A stretch of DNA of 64,000 nt, taken from Arsukibacterium tuosuense (GTDB taxonomy: Bacteria > Pseudomonadota > Gammaproteobacteria > Enterobacterales > Alteromonadaceae). Below the pieces are notes generated by a model. The model saw only the letters and a list, made by a program, of their open reading frames with translations. It did no database searches and had not been told where the DNA came from. Positions 44,612 to 54,843 of this stretch are shown here, in pieces. Each line of letters starts with the position of its first letter. Positions within the stretch are counted from its first letter, which is position 1. The DNA is taken from contig NZ_OBEB01000006.1 in assembly GCF_900215315.1 (NCBI RefSeq), forward strand, positions 124,001 through 188,000, written 5' to 3'. The translations under genes were made by a program, and so were the position numbers.

Positions 44612-45087
44612 CCCATACTAAATTTCATTTGAGCCGCTGGCAGCACTTACTGGCATTGGGTTTTGGCGCCGGTCTGGCACCAAAAGCACCCGGTACTTTT
44701 GGTACCCTGGTTGCCATTCCGTTTATTATTGGTTTTGCAACGCTTGGCCTTGTTTGGTATCTGGCGTTTCTGGTTGTGGGCACTGCGCTGGGAATTTATA
44801 TCTGTGGCAAGACAGCACGTGATGTTGGTGAGCATGATCATGGTGCTATTGTCTGGGATGAAGTAATTGGCTATGCGTTAACGATGTTGCTGGTGCCACT
44901 CAGTGTGCAAAGCCTGCTGGCAGGTTTTTTATTGTTCCGCTTTTTTGATATTGTTAAACCCTGGCCAATTCGCTGGTTTGATAAACGGGTGCACGGTGGC
45001 TTAGGAATTATGCTGGACGATTTACTGGCCGCGGTGCCAGCCTGGTTGGTATTACAATTGCTTTTCTATTATCAGCTTCTGAATTAA
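44608..45087 (+). CDS. pgpA: Phosphatidylglycerophosphatase A
   Basis: PgpA dephosphorylates phosphatidylglycerol phosphate in the inner membrane. The 159-residue protein has the family motifs GFGAGLAPKAPGTFGTLVAI and VWDEVIGYALTML, then RFFDIVKPWPIRWFDKRVHG and four or so hydrophobic helices. It overlaps thiL by four bases (ATGA) and is the last gene of the nrdR-to-pgpA run. Confidence 0.96.
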   Translation: MTHTKFHLSRWQHLLALGFGAGLAPKAPGTFGTLVAIPFIIGFATLGLVWYLAFLVVGTALGIYICGKTARDVGEHDHGAIVWDEVIGYALTMLLVPLSVQSLLAGFLLFRFFDIVKPWPIRWFDKRVHGGLGIMLDDLLAAVPAWLVLQLLFYYQLLN

Positions 45088-45120
45088 CGGCTAGCAAGGA
45101 TTGGAGCGCAGGGCGAGGGA

Positions 45121-48100
45121 ATGAAAAAGGTTATATTACTGAGTTTGGTGTTGCTGCTAGGTGTCTTTGCCCCAGCCGGCGCAGCAGATCTCAGTGCAGA
45201 AGATACCAGCGCAGATGGCAGCGGTGCAGACCAGAGTATTTCAGTGCAAACTGAAACGACAGCAACGAATGCGCCGGTTAAAACTAAAAAATCAGTGTAT
45301 GATTTTGATATCAGGCACTGGACCAGCAACGATGGGCTCTCCAGCAATTCTGTTCGTGCCGTTATCCAGGATGATCTGGGTTATATGTGGTTGGGTACGT
45401 TATACGGGCTGAACCGTTTTGATGGCTTGCAGTTTGAGCATTTTACCACTGAAAATACCCGCCATCTGGCCAGTAATACCATTACCCGATTATTGCGTGA
45501 TAACACCGGTTTTATCTGGGTTGGTACTAAAGCCGGCCTGTCAGGCTTTGATCCAGCTACTCTGAAGTTTGAACGTTATCCAATAGTGGCAGAGGTTACT
45601 GCTATGATTGCGGTGGCTGACGATGAAATCTGGGTAGCTGCAGACAATTTATTCCGGATCAAAAACGGCAAAATCAGCCGGATCGAAGCGGTGCGCAGTC
45701 AGGTTCATCAGCTTGAAAGGGCTGCTGACAGTATCTGGGTGAGCAGTGCAGAGCATATTTACCAGCTAAAGCCTGACGGTAGCGAGCAATTGCAGATTTA
45801 TCCGCTACCGTTAGAGCTTGCTCAGACCCCGGTTTATGATTTAACCGTCACTGAGCAAGGTCTGCATCTTGCCAGCGAGAGCGGTTTTTACCACCTGACA
45901 GCGGCTGGCGAGATCCAAAAATGCCAGTTGCCCGATCGTGAGCACAGCCCCGTTTATAGACTCTTTAAAGACAGCCAGCAAGGTAGCTGGATTTCAACCT
46001 ATCGTAAGCTGTTTTATCGCCAACATCAGCAAGACTGGCAAACGGTGACCACAACAGAACTTGGCACCACCCCCTGGTTCAGTGACATTTTTGAAGATCA
46101 GCAGCAGAATATCTGGCTGGCGAGCTATAGCGATGGTATATACCGCGCTGCAGCCGGGAATATCAGGAGGCTGGTTGACGGGCTGATTGATCCGGTAGTA
46201 CGAAGTGTTGGTTTAACGCCTGATGATAAATTGCTTATCGCTGGTCAGTCGGCGCTGCAAATTCTTGACAGTTCAGGCAAATTCACTACGTTACTCGACG
46301 CTGACGCTCTGGGCAGTCAGACGATTCATGATTTTTACTGGCCAGAAACACAGCTGCTTTGGTTTGGTGCTGATAGTGGCTTATTGCAATATAATCTGAA
46401 AAGTCATGAACTCAGCGTACCTTTCCCCAGCTTGCAAGGGAATACTATCAAAGTCGTACAGCCTGCTGCTGAGGGCGGTGTCTGGCTTGGTGGGGTAAGA
46501 GGTTTATACCATACCAAAGATAAGCAGCTGACGATGTCGCCGCTGAATGAGCAATTTGAATCCCGCAATATTACTGCATTACAGCAAACGGCAGACCAGC
46601 TATTTGTTGGCACTACCCGGGGCTTGTATCAGTATCAGCAAGATAAACTACTACGGCTTGGGGTCGGTACAGCATTGTATAACAGCTATATTCTGGCATT
46701 GATTCAGTTACCTGAAGGCAGCTTGTTGGTCAGCACTATTGATGACGGTATTTTTATCAGGCGCCCGGATCAGCAATGGCTGCAATTGCACAGTGGTAAT
46801 GGTATGCCTCACGGACCTGCAGTCAGTTTTAGTTACGACGCTGAACAACAACAGGTGTGGATCAGCAGCCATAAAGGAATTTACCGGCTGGCGCTGGCGA
46901 CATTGCCAACTAACAGTAACCAGCCTTTTGTCATTGATGAGGTTCTAACGCCATTCGACCGGCAGTTAGGCAGCGGCCCCAATCGTTGTTGTAATGGCGC
47001 AGGGCATGCAAAAATAGTGCGGTGGCAGGGAGAATATTGGTTCCCGACTCTGAAGGGAGTAATTGCAGTACAGGCAGATTTAAAGCAAATGTCAGAGCAG
47101 GCTTTAAAGCCCCAAATAAAACAGGTAACCACCAGTCAGCAGTATCAACTTACCAAGGGCCAGCAGCGGTTGGTACTGGAAATGGATGAGCGCAATGTGA
47201 CCTTGCATTATTCTGCGCTGGAATTTATTAAACCTGACGCGTTGCAGTTTCGCTATCGGCTGGATGGCTTTGACAGCCGCTGGCACGAGGTAGGGCAGCG
47301 ACGCGAAGCGGTTTATACCAACTTGCCGCCTGGCAATTTTGTTTTTCAGCTGCAGGTACGCCAGAGTGGTCATAGCTGGCAATCTGCTACCCAGACCAGT
47401 CTTGCCCTGATAGTGCCTGAGCGCTTTGATGAAACCTTACTATACCGCTCGTTGTGGCTACTGTTGCTGCTGTGTTGCTTATATGGTGTGTTATGGCTGG
47501 TAAGGCGCAATACCCTGCACAAGCAGCTGGAGCTGGAACGGCTGGTGAAACAGCGGACCCAGGAGCTGGAAAACAGCAATGTCAGGTTAAACGAGCTAAA
47601 TGAGCAACTAAGCCAGTTAACTCATAAGGATAACCTGACGGGTTTGCGCAACCGGCGGTTTATGTTTGAACAGCTGCCAAAAGATATTGAACATTTTCAG
47701 CGTAACCGGGAATCGATGCAGGATCAGGGTAAATGTCTGGCGTTGCTGCATGTCGATTTAGATAATTTTAAACAAATTAATGATCAGTATGGCAATAGTG
47801 CAGGTGACAGCCTGATCCAGCAAGTCAGCGGCTTGTTAATCCGGGAAACCCGGGGCTCAGATTACGTTGTACGGTTTAGCGGCGCCGCTTTTGTGCTGGT
47901 GCTACGCGATATTCAGACCGATCTGGTTCGTCAGTTCAGTTACCGTTTGAACGAACAGGTTGCCAAAGCGGCGTTTAATTTACCTGATGGCCAGATTGTC
48001 CGGTTGGCGTGTTCTATTGGTTATGCGCATTATCCGTTACCCCTGCTGGGCGGTCAGTTAATTAACTGGGAAGTATCGCTGCAGCTGGCTGAACTGGCGT

Positions 48101-48267
48101 TGTATCACGTTAAACATAACGGCAAGAACGCGGTAGCAACCCTGGCTTTTGATTCACAACTGGATGCGTTTGAATTTGAAGACTCCGCGCATATTGAAGC
48201 GCAAATCGAAAAGCTGCTGGCGGAAGGGCTGGTGTGGTTTGAACAGGGTGACAGCCAGGCACTGTAG
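45121..48267 (+). CDS. Periplasmic beta-propeller sensor with degenerate GGDEF domain
   Basis: This 1048-residue inner-membrane protein has a signal peptide (VILLSLVLLLGVFAPAGAA) and a large periplasmic region of two-component-regulator propeller repeats (about 60-650, for example SSNSVRAVIQDDLGYMWLGT). A Y_Y_Y domain (about 680-765), one membrane helix (about 775-797), a coiled coil and a C-terminal GGDEF domain from about 837 follow. The metal aspartate D879 (HVDLDNFKQIND) is present, but the active-site motif is SGAAF (920-924) in place of GGDEF. The inhibitory-site motif RGSD (911-914), exactly five residues before it, is intact. Cyclase activity is unlikely; c-di-GMP binding is plausible. 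The ligand is unknown. Confidence 0.9.
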   Translation: MKKVILLSLVLLLGVFAPAGAADLSAEDTSADGSGADQSISVQTETTATNAPVKTKKSVYDFDIRHWTSNDGLSSNSVRAVIQDDLGYMWLGTLYGLNRFDGLQFEHFTTENTRHLASNTITRLLRDNTGFIWVGTKAGLSGFDPATLKFERYPIVAEVTAMIAVADDEIWVAADNLFRIKNGKISRIEAVRSQVHQLERAADSIWVSSAEHIYQLKPDGSEQLQIYPLPLELAQTPVYDLTVTEQGLHLASESGFYHLTAAGEIQKCQLPDREHSPVYRLFKDSQQGSWISTYRKLFYRQHQQDWQTVTTTELGTTPWFSDIFEDQQQNIWLASYSDGIYRAAAGNIRRLVDGLIDPVVRSVGLTPDDKLLIAGQSALQILDSSGKFTTLLDADALGSQTIHDFYWPETQLLWFGADSGLLQYNLKSHELSVPFPSLQGNTIKVVQPAAEGGVWLGGVRGLYHTKDKQLTMSPLNEQFESRNITALQQTADQLFVGTTRGLYQYQQDKLLRLGVGTALYNSYILALIQLPEGSLLVSTIDDGIFIRRPDQQWLQLHSGNGMPHGPAVSFSYDAEQQQVWISSHKGIYRLALATLPTNSNQPFVIDEVLTPFDRQLGSGPNRCCNGAGHAKIVRWQGEYWFPTLKGVIAVQADLKQMSEQALKPQIKQVTTSQQYQLTKGQQRLVLEMDERNVTLHYSALEFIKPDALQFRYRLDGFDSRWHEVGQRREAVYTNLPPGNFVFQLQVRQSGHSWQSATQTSLALIVPERFDETLLYRSLWLLLLLCCLYGVLWLVRRNTLHKQLELERLVKQRTQELENSNVRLNELNEQLSQLTHKDNLTGLRNRRFMFEQLPKDIEHFQRNRESMQDQGKCLALLHVDLDNFKQINDQYGNSAGDSLIQQVSGLLIRETRGSDYVVRFSGAAFVLVLRDIQTDLVRQFSYRLNEQVAKAAFNLPDGQIVRLACSIGYAHYPLPLLGGQLINWEVSLQLAELALYHVKHNGKNAVATLAFDSQLDAFEFEDSAHIEAQIEKLLAEGLVWFEQGDSQAL

Positions 48268-48302
48268 GGTACCTGGCTGAGTTGGTTACCTAACTGAGTT
48301 GA

Positions 48303-50168
48303 TTAGGTGTTACAAAAAGCGGTTACCTGCTGGCTGATGCCGTTGCTGTCTAACCCCAGTTCTGCATAAATCTCCGGCTGACTGCCATGTTTAATAAACT
48401 GGTCTGGCAGGCCAAGGTTTAATACCTTAACCGCATGACCATGCTGCAGGATAAAATCGTTAACGGCTGAACCGGCGCCACCAATCAGCGCGTTGTCTTC
48501 TACCGTAACGAGATGGCTGTGCTCAGCGACCAGTTGCTGCAGCAGGGCTTCATCCAGTGGTTTAATAAAGCGCATATCAACCAGGGTGGCATTAAGCTCA
48601 GTTGCTACCTGCTGGCACGCGTTTAGCAAAGGACCAAATGCCAGAATTGCTAACTTTGCTCCCTTTTTAACAATTCTGGCTTTACCCAGCGGCAACAACT
48701 GCATCTGCTGATCTGCGGCGATGCCTGTGCCGACGCCACGTGGATAGCGAACTGCAGCCGGTCCCGGATGTTGATAGCCGGTATACAGCATTTGCCGGCA
48801 TTCATTTTCATCGGAAGGAACCATCAGCAGCATATTCGGAATGCAGCGCATAAAACTGATATCAAATGCGCCCTGATGGGTTGGGCCATCCGCGCCAACA
48901 ATACCGGCCCGGTCAATGGCAAATAATACATCGAGATTTTGCAACGCGACATCATGGATCAGTTGGTCATAGCCACGCTGTAAAAAGCTGGAGTAGATAG
49001 CTACGACCGGTTTTAAGCCTTCAATTGCCATACCTGCTGCCAGAGTGACAGCATGTTGCTCGGCGATGGCAACGTCGAAGTAGCGCCTGGGGAAACTTTT
49101 AGAAAACTGCACCATATCGGAGCCTTCACGCATGGCCGGTGTAATACCCTGCAGCCGTTCGTCCTGCGCAGCCATATCGCAAAGCCAGTGCCCGAAAACA
49201 TTTGAAAACGTGGGTTTGCCGGGCTTTTTAACCGGCTGAGTGCTGGCATCAGGGTCAAACTTGGCGACAGCATGGTAGCCAATAGGGTCCGCCTCAGCAG
49301 GCGCATAACCTTTACCCTTTTTGGTTACGATGTGCAGTAATTGCGGCCCCTTTAAGTTGCGCATATTACGAATGGTATCAGCCAGGGTTATTACATCATG
49401 GCCATCGATTGGACCAATATAGTTAAAACCCAGTTCTTCGAAAAAGGTGCCCGGGGTAACCATGCCTTTAAAGTGTTCTTCGGCGCGGCTGGCAAGCTCA
49501 TGCAGTGGTGGCACGCCTTGTAGAATCTTTTTCCCACCCTCGCGCAGGCTGGTATAAAAACTGCCAGATAAAATTCTGGCAAAATATTGATTTAATGCAC
49601 CAACATTTTCTGAAATCGACATTTCATTGTCATTCAGAATAACCAGCATATCAGGGCGTACTTCACCAGCATGGTTCAGCGCTTCAAATGCCATACCAGC
49701 AGTGATAGCGCCATCACCAATAACCGCAACCACTTTGCGTTTTGACCTGGCCTGGCTGGCGGCAATGGCCATACCTAGCGCAGCGCTTATTGAGGTACTG
49801 GAATGACCAACGGTCAGCGTATCGTATTCGCTTTCTTCCCTGCATGGGAAAGGGTGCAGGCCTTCTTTTTGGCGGATACTGTGCATTTTTTCACGTCGGC
49901 CGGTTAAAATCTTGTGTGGATAAGCCTGATGGCCAACATCCCAGATAAGCCGGTCAAAGGGGGTGTTATAGACGTAATGCAGGGCGACAGTCAGTTCAAC
50001 GGTTCCCAGGCCCGAAGCAAAATGACCACTACTCTGGCTAACGGTTTTTAGTAGAAAACGTCGCAGTTCAGCACTGAGCGCTGGTAATTTATCCTGAGGT
50101 AACTTACGCAGTTGCTCAGGCACATCGGCTGTGGCTAACAACGGGAAATCGGTCATATCTAATGCCAT
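48303..50168 (-). CDS. dxs: 1-deoxy-D-xylulose-5-phosphate synthase
   Basis: Dxs makes DXP from pyruvate and glyceraldehyde 3-phosphate with TPP, the first step of the MEP isoprenoid pathway and also a source for thiamine and pyridoxal. From ATG 50168 it has 621 residues (E. coli 620); an upstream TTG two codons earlier lacks better support. Key parts are [31 protein letters not shown], the TPP motif [19 protein letters not shown], and [11 protein letters not shown]. It is the third gene of xseB-ispA-dxs. Confidence 0.97.
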   Translation of the reverse strand: MALDMTDFPLLATADVPEQLRKLPQDKLPALSAELRRFLLKTVSQSSGHFASGLGTVELTVALHYVYNTPFDRLIWDVGHQAYPHKILTGRREKMHSIRQKEGLHPFPCREESEYDTLTVGHSSTSISAALGMAIAASQARSKRKVVAVIGDGAITAGMAFEALNHAGEVRPDMLVILNDNEMSISENVGALNQYFARILSGSFYTSLREGGKKILQGVPPLHELASRAEEHFKGMVTPGTFFEELGFNYIGPIDGHDVITLADTIRNMRNLKGPQLLHIVTKKGKGYAPAEADPIGYHAVAKFDPDASTQPVKKPGKPTFSNVFGHWLCDMAAQDERLQGITPAMREGSDMVQFSKSFPRRYFDVAIAEQHAVTLAAGMAIEGLKPVVAIYSSFLQRGYDQLIHDVALQNLDVLFAIDRAGIVGADGPTHQGAFDISFMRCIPNMLLMVPSDENECRQMLYTGYQHPGPAAVRYPRGVGTGIAADQQMQLLPLGKARIVKKGAKLAILAFGPLLNACQQVATELNATLVDMRFIKPLDEALLQQLVAEHSHLVTVEDNALIGGAGSAVNDFILQHGHAVKVLNLGLPDQFIKHGSQPEIYAELGLDSNGISQQVTAFCNT

Positions 50169-50182
50169 CTTCAATGCCTTTA

Positions 50183-51067
50183 TTAAAACTTGCGGGCAAT
50201 AATGTAATGTGCGAAGGCTTTTAGCTCATCGGTATCATATGCAAGGCTGCTAAGCGCGGCCAATGCGTCCTGATACAATTGCTTTGCTTTTACCTTGGCT
50301 TCCTCCAGCCCTAACAGGGCCGGGTAAGTGAGTTTATTTGCCTTGCAATCTGACCCCTGAGGTTTGCCAAGGACAATAGTGTCACTTTCAATATCCAGAA
50401 TATCGTCCTGCACCTGAAAAGCCAGGCCAAGTGCACTGGCAAAGCTTGTCAACGCATGCAGTGTAGCAGGGCAATCAAGCTCACTGCTGTAATAGGCTAG
50501 TTGCACCGCGCACTCGATTAATGCGCCGGTTTTCAAGCGGTGCATCTGCTCCAGTGTCGCTAAATCAGTGCGCTGATTAGTGTGGGCTAAATCTATTGCC
50601 TGACCGGCACACATACCAGTAATGCCACTTGCTTTGGCCAGTAATGATATGCGTTTCAGCTTACGCTCTGCACTTAAGTTACCCTCCGCCGTGGCAAGAA
50701 TGTCAAAAGCCAGGGTTTGCAGGGCATCGCCGGCCAGAATAGCGGTGGCTTCATCGAATGCTTTATGGCAGGTTGGCTTGCCCCGCCGTAAATCATCGTT
50801 ATCCATAGCGGGTAAATCGTCATGGATCAGCGAGTAACTGTGCAGGCACTCAATGGCGCATGCCGCGCTGTCAAGCTGTGTGAGTGGCACGCCTAACATG
50901 CTACCACAGGCATATACAAAAAATGGCCGTATCCGTTTGCCGCCATTTGTCAGGCTATATGCCATCGCCTGATGCAGGCGTTCAGCAGTCTGTGGCAGGG
51001 CTGCCATTCGCAGTTCTAATTGTTGCTCAATCCGATGTTGATACAACGTCAGGCTTTCAGGTGCCAA
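50183..51067 (-). CDS. ispA: Farnesyl diphosphate synthase
   Basis: IspA condenses isopentenyl and allylic diphosphates to farnesyl diphosphate. The two aspartate-rich motifs are [20 protein letters not shown] and [10 protein letters not shown]. There is no ATG at the expected start. A TTG at 51067 with an AGGAG ribosome site 6 bases upstream, just after the xseB stop, gives 294 residues, close to the family. The frame remains open upstream inside xseB, but that part is a shadow. Confidence 0.93.
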   Translation of the reverse strand: MAPESLTLYQHRIEQQLELRMAALPQTAERLHQAMAYSLTNGGKRIRPFFVYACGSMLGVPLTQLDSAACAIECLHSYSLIHDDLPAMDNDDLRRGKPTCHKAFDEATAILAGDALQTLAFDILATAEGNLSAERKLKRISLLAKASGITGMCAGQAIDLAHTNQRTDLATLEQMHRLKTGALIECAVQLAYYSSELDCPATLHALTSFASALGLAFQVQDDILDIESDTIVLGKPQGSDCKANKLTYPALLGLEEAKVKAKQLYQDALAALSSLAYDTDELKAFAHYIIARKF

Positions 51068-51068
51068 G

Positions 51069-51314
51069 CTACTCTCCTGGCGGTGGCGTGAAGGTTTGCA
51101 GACTTTCCTGCTGTTGTTGCTGCAACAGTAACTGGACTTTCTGCTCGGCGCTTTGCAATTGTTGCTGGCTCTGTTTGACCAGGCTGATACCCCGTTCAAA
51201 CTGGCTTAATGACGCATCCAACGATAAGTCGCCTTGCTCTAATTGCTGCACTATACCCTCGAGTTCTGCCATAGCCTGCTCAAACTGGCTCAGGTCGGCT
51301 TTCTTTTTAGTCAT
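51069..51314 (-). CDS. xseB: Exodeoxyribonuclease VII small subunit
   Basis: XseB is the small helical subunit of exonuclease VII. From ATG 51314 (GGGGA ribosome site) it has 81 residues (E. coli 80) and carries FEQAMAELEGIVQQLEQGDL and SLDASLSQFERGISLVKQSQ, followed by a glutamine-rich coiled tail. It is the first gene of xseB-ispA-dxs. The large subunit xseA is not in the window. Confidence 0.95.
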   Translation of the reverse strand: MTKKKADLSQFEQAMAELEGIVQQLEQGDLSLDASLSQFERGISLVKQSQQQLQSAEQKVQLLLQQQQQESLQTFTPPPGE

Positions 51315-51420
51315 GACGATCCCCAAAAAAACTGTGCGCAACGTTACCTTAGCAGGCTATTATGGTCAATCATAACGAATAAGTGAAAGCCTAAATTACT
51401 TCTTTTCTGTAATTCAGTGC

Positions 51421-51447
51421 TCAATGTTTACGAAGTTTTGTCGATAA
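51421..51447 (+). promoter_or_regulatory. Candidate sigma-28 (FliA) promoter for pomAB
   Basis: GTCGATAA (51440-51447) matches the FliA -10 GCCGATAA at 7 of 8. TCAATGTT, or CAATGTTT one base later, stands at the -35 with 11 or 10 bases spacing and matches TAAAGTTT at 5 or 6 of 8. It precedes pomA by about 65 bases. Stator genes are commonly late, FliA-dependent flagellar genes. Confidence 0.5.
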
Positions 51448-51510
51448 CCGACTATAAGTTAATATAAAATAATCATTATTGCCGTTTGGGCGTGTGTTAA
51501 GGAGTAAACA

Positions 51511-52284
51511 GTGGATATAGCAACCCTGGTTGGCATGATCGGCGCGATTGGTTTTGTAATAATGGCGATGATTATTGGTAGTAGCGGCGACCCGGCTATG
51601 TTTGCTGATTTAGTATCAGTACTGATTGTGGTTGGCGGTTCTATTTTTGTGGTTATTGCCAAATTTACTCTGGGCCAGTTTCTGGGTGCAGGCAAAGTCG
51701 CCGTCAAAGCGTTTATGTTTAAAATTGAAGCACCGGAGGAACTGATTGAGAAAGCAGTACAATTAGGTGATTCTGCCCGTAAAGGTGGCTTTTTAGCATT
51801 GGAAGAAGCTGAAATACCAAACGCCTTTATGCAAAAGGGCGTCAATATGCTGGTTGATGGCCATGATGCAGATGTGGTTAGAGCAACCTTGCTGAAAGAC
51901 ATCAGCCTGACTGAGAAGCGTCATGAAACAGGTATTGCTATTTTTCGCAGTTTAGGTGATGTCGCACCGGCTATGGGGATGATAGGTACGCTGATTGGTC
52001 TGGTGGCGATGTTATCTAATATGGATGATCCCAAGGCAATTGGCCCGGCGATGGCAGTTGCGCTGTTAACAACTTTGTATGGTGCCTTTATTGCGAACGT
52101 TATTGCAATACCGCTGGCAGACAAGCTAGCTATTCGCAACCAGCAGGAAAAACAGAATAATCAGTTGATCCTCGATGCGATTCTGGGCATTCAGGACGGC
52201 CAGAACCCGAAAGTGATTGAAGGCATTTTACGCAATTACCTGGCTCAGGGTAAACGCGAGGTCGCTGCCGGAGAGCCCGCATGA
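51511..52284 (+). CDS. pomA: Flagellar motor stator protein PomA (sodium-type MotA)
   Basis: PomA, with PomB, forms the ion-conducting stator that drives flagellar rotation. The 257-residue protein starts at a GTG with an AAGGAG site 6 bases upstream (MDIATLVGMIGAIGFVIMAM). It has four membrane helices and the conserved FRSLGDVAPAMGMIGTLIGL and MAVALLTTLYGAFIANVIAI segments. The length and sequence follow the Vibrio PomA branch. It overlaps pomB by four bases. Confidence 0.93.
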   Translation: MDIATLVGMIGAIGFVIMAMIIGSSGDPAMFADLVSVLIVVGGSIFVVIAKFTLGQFLGAGKVAVKAFMFKIEAPEELIEKAVQLGDSARKGGFLALEEAEIPNAFMQKGVNMLVDGHDADVVRATLLKDISLTEKRHETGIAIFRSLGDVAPAMGMIGTLIGLVAMLSNMDDPKAIGPAMAVALLTTLYGAFIANVIAIPLADKLAIRNQQEKQNNQLILDAILGIQDGQNPKVIEGILRNYLAQGKREVAAGEPA

Positions 52285-53237
52285 ACGACGAAGAAGAACA
52301 GGAATGTAAATGCCCCCCTCCGGGGCTACCGCAGTATATGGGCACCTTTGCTGACTTGATGGCCCTGTTGATGTGCTTCTTCGTGCTGTTACTGGCATTT
52401 TCCGAAATGGATGTGTTGAAGTTTAAACAAATTGCCGGCTCAATGAAGTTTGCATTTGGGGTGCAGAACAAAATTGAAGTAGAAGATATCCCGAAAGGCA
52501 CCAGTGTGATCGCGATGGAGTTCAGGCCCGGCCGGCCCGACCCAACGCCTATTGAAACGCTGCAACAGCAAACCATGGAAATTACCCAACAGGTAATAGA
52601 GTTCCAGGCTGGTGAGGAAGACTCTGCCGGTGGCCGGCAAGAACAGCGGGATGATATGACGGGCGGCCAGTCGGCAGCGAATGCCGAGGAAACCGCTGAT
52701 GCCGAAGCCGCCGCAGCCGACGCAGCAGCTGAGGAAATGCAGCAGCAAACTAATGAGATGGTAAAGAAGCTGGCAGAGCAGCTGGAGCAACAAATTGTTG
52801 ACGGCGCGATAGAGCTGGAGTCACTGGGGCAGCAAATAATTATCCGGATCCGCGAAAATGGCTCTTTCCCGTCTGGTTCCTCCTTTTTGCAACCGCGGTT
52901 TCGGCCGATTATTCAGCAAATTGGTACCTTGCTAAATGAGGTGCCTGGCGAGATAACCGTAAGTGGCCATACCGATGATATTCAGGTGTCAGATGAGCTA
53001 CATAGTAATAACTGGGAGTTATCTGCCAAACGGGCCGTGTCGGTGGCAACTGAATTGATCCGGGCACCTGAATTTGATCGGCAACGGGTAGTCGTAATGG
53101 GTCATGCCGATACAAGGCCCCTGGTTGAAAACGACTCAGAGCTAAATCGCCGGCGCAACCGGCGGGTCGAAATTTCGATAATGCAAGGTAAGCCGAAGGA
53201 GTCTGAGCCTATCAGCTTTGAACCCGCGGCTAATTAA
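52281..53237 (+). CDS. pomB: Flagellar motor stator protein PomB (sodium-type MotB)
   Basis: PomB anchors the stator to peptidoglycan and carries the ion-binding aspartate. The 318-residue protein has the N-terminal CKCPPPGLPQYMGTFADLMA with D25 in the single membrane helix, equivalent to the Na+-binding D24 of Vibrio PomB. A long acidic Ala/Glu/Gln-rich linker follows (about 105-165), then a C-terminal OmpA-like domain (VSGHTDDIQVSDELHSNNWE, then RRRNRRVEISI). The PomB-type N-terminus implies a sodium motor, which is an inference. Confidence 0.92.
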   Translation: MNDEEEQECKCPPPGLPQYMGTFADLMALLMCFFVLLLAFSEMDVLKFKQIAGSMKFAFGVQNKIEVEDIPKGTSVIAMEFRPGRPDPTPIETLQQQTMEITQQVIEFQAGEEDSAGGRQEQRDDMTGGQSAANAEETADAEAAAADAAAEEMQQQTNEMVKKLAEQLEQQIVDGAIELESLGQQIIIRIRENGSFPSGSSFLQPRFRPIIQQIGTLLNEVPGEITVSGHTDDIQVSDELHSNNWELSAKRAVSVATELIRAPEFDRQRVVVMGHADTRPLVENDSELNRRRNRRVEISIMQGKPKESEPISFEPAAN

Positions 53238-53379
53238 GCCCGCTGAGGTTAACCTTACTGAGATAATAACCACGACATCATAATCAGAGCCAGAGCGTAG
53301 CACGATGTTAGGTGTTCCTCTGGCTTTGCGCTATAATCCGCGCCACTTTTTAGCGCTGTCACTGTCATGTTTGAATGCT

Positions 53380-54843
53380 ATGCTTGAATTTATTATAAAA
53401 CTGCACCCTGAAATATCGATTAAGAGTAAGTCGGTCCGTAAACGTCAGACTAAATTACTGGAACGTAACCTTAAAACGATCCTGACCCAGGTTGACCCGG
53501 ATGTTGTGGTGACTAACTTGTTTGATCATCTCACTGTCAGTTGTGTTAATGACACGCCAGCTATTCGCAGCAAACTGATTGAACGGTTAAGCTGCATCCC
53601 GGGTATCGTCACCTTCTCAGAGATGCGTACTGCATCGTTTAACGATTTACACGATATCTATTTGCAAGTGCTGGCGGTGTATCAGTCGCAACTGCCAGGT
53701 AAAACGTTTTGTGTGCGGGTAAGACGGCAGGGCAAGCATAGTTTTAGTTCAATCGAAGCCGAGCGCTATATCGGCGGTGGTCTGAATCAGCAGGTTAGCT
53801 CAGCGAAAGTCCAGCTAAAGCAACCGGATATTACCATTAAGCTGGAAATTAAGCAGGATAAGTTGTTGCTGTTAAGTGAGAGCTTCCGGGGTATGGGTGG
53901 CTTTCCTTTGCCATCACAGTCTGACGTGTTATCGCTTATTTCCGGCGGCTATGATTCTGCTGTGGCCAGTTATCTGATGATCCGCAAAGGTTTGCGCACG
54001 CATTATTTATTTTTTAACCTGGGCGGTGCTGCACACGAAGCCGGTGTAAGGGAGATGGCATTTTACCTCTGGCAAAAATACAGCCTGTCGCACCGGGTTA
54101 AGTTTGTCAGTGTCGATTTTGCACCAGTGGTCGATAATATTTTGCAGCAGGTTGATAACGGCGTCATGGGCGTTATTCTGAAGCGGATGATGTTGCGTGC
54201 CGCGGGCAAAGTAGCACATGATCTGGGTATTAAAGCCGTTGTTACCGGTGAGAGCATTGGTCAGGTCTCCAGCCAGACCATCGCTAACCTGGCGGTAATT
54301 GACCGGGTTATTCCGGATTTAGTGCTCCGTCCCCTTATTTATCATGATAAACAGGATATTATTGATATTGCCCGGCAAATTGGCGTGGAAGAACTGGCGA
54401 AGAGCATGCCCGAATACTGTGGGGTAATTTCCAAAAAGCCCACTGTGAATGCCGTGCTGACAGAGGTTGAGCAGAACGAAAGTAAGTTAGATATGGCATT
54501 GCTGGAACAGGTGGTCAGAGCAGCCAAAGTGCTTGATATCCGCACCATTGATTATCAGGCCGAACAGGAAGCGCATGTCGTCAGCGAACTGGCTGAGTTG
54601 GCAGACAACGCGGTAGTTTTAGATATTCGCAGCCCGGAAGAAACCGAACATTCACCGTTTAATGATGTTGGGGTGCCGGTGATTGAGCTGCCCTTTTTCC
54701 GGCTGGCCAGTCAGTTTGCAACGCTTGATCCCAGCCGTCACTATTACTGCTATTGCAGCAAAGGGGTAATGAGCAGGTTGCAGGCGGTGCTGTTACACGA
54801 GCAGGGCCATAGTAATGTCTCAGTATACCGGCCTGCTAAATAA
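53380..54843 (+). CDS. thiI: tRNA 4-thiouridine synthase / thiazole sulfurtransferase ThiI
   Basis: ThiI inserts sulfur at position 8 of tRNA and, in enterics, supplies sulfur for the thiamine thiazole. From ATG 53380 it has 487 residues (E. coli 482) and starts MLEFIIKLHPEISIKSKSVR. A THUMP domain is followed by the PP-loop ATP site (LISGGYDSAVAS) and the catalytic cysteine in MPEYCGVISKKP. A C-terminal rhodanese domain carries its cysteine in YCYCSKGVMSRLQ. The frame upstream to 53305 has no family support. It overlaps panE tail to tail by 8 bases. Confidence 0.95.
   Translation: MLEFIIKLHPEISIKSKSVRKRQTKLLERNLKTILTQVDPDVVVTNLFDHLTVSCVNDTPAIRSKLIERLSCIPGIVTFSEMRTASFNDLHDIYLQVLAVYQSQLPGKTFCVRVRRQGKHSFSSIEAERYIGGGLNQQVSSAKVQLKQPDITIKLEIKQDKLLLLSESFRGMGGFPLPSQSDVLSLISGGYDSAVASYLMIRKGLRTHYLFFNLGGAAHEAGVREMAFYLWQKYSLSHRVKFVSVDFAPVVDNILQQVDNGVMGVILKRMMLRAAGKVAHDLGIKAVVTGESIGQVSSQTIANLAVIDRVIPDLVLRPLIYHDKQDIIDIARQIGVEELAKSMPEYCGVISKKPTVNAVLTEVEQNESKLDMALLEQVVRAAKVLDIRTIDYQAEQEAHVVSELAELADNAVVLDIRSPEETEHSPFNDVGVPVIELPFFRLASQFATLDPSRHYYCYCSKGVMSRLQAVLLHEQGHSNVSVYRPAK

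Noticed and set aside
45121..48267. Active diguanylate cyclase
   Set aside because: The signature is SGAAF; the acidic catalytic residue of GG(D/E)EF is missing.
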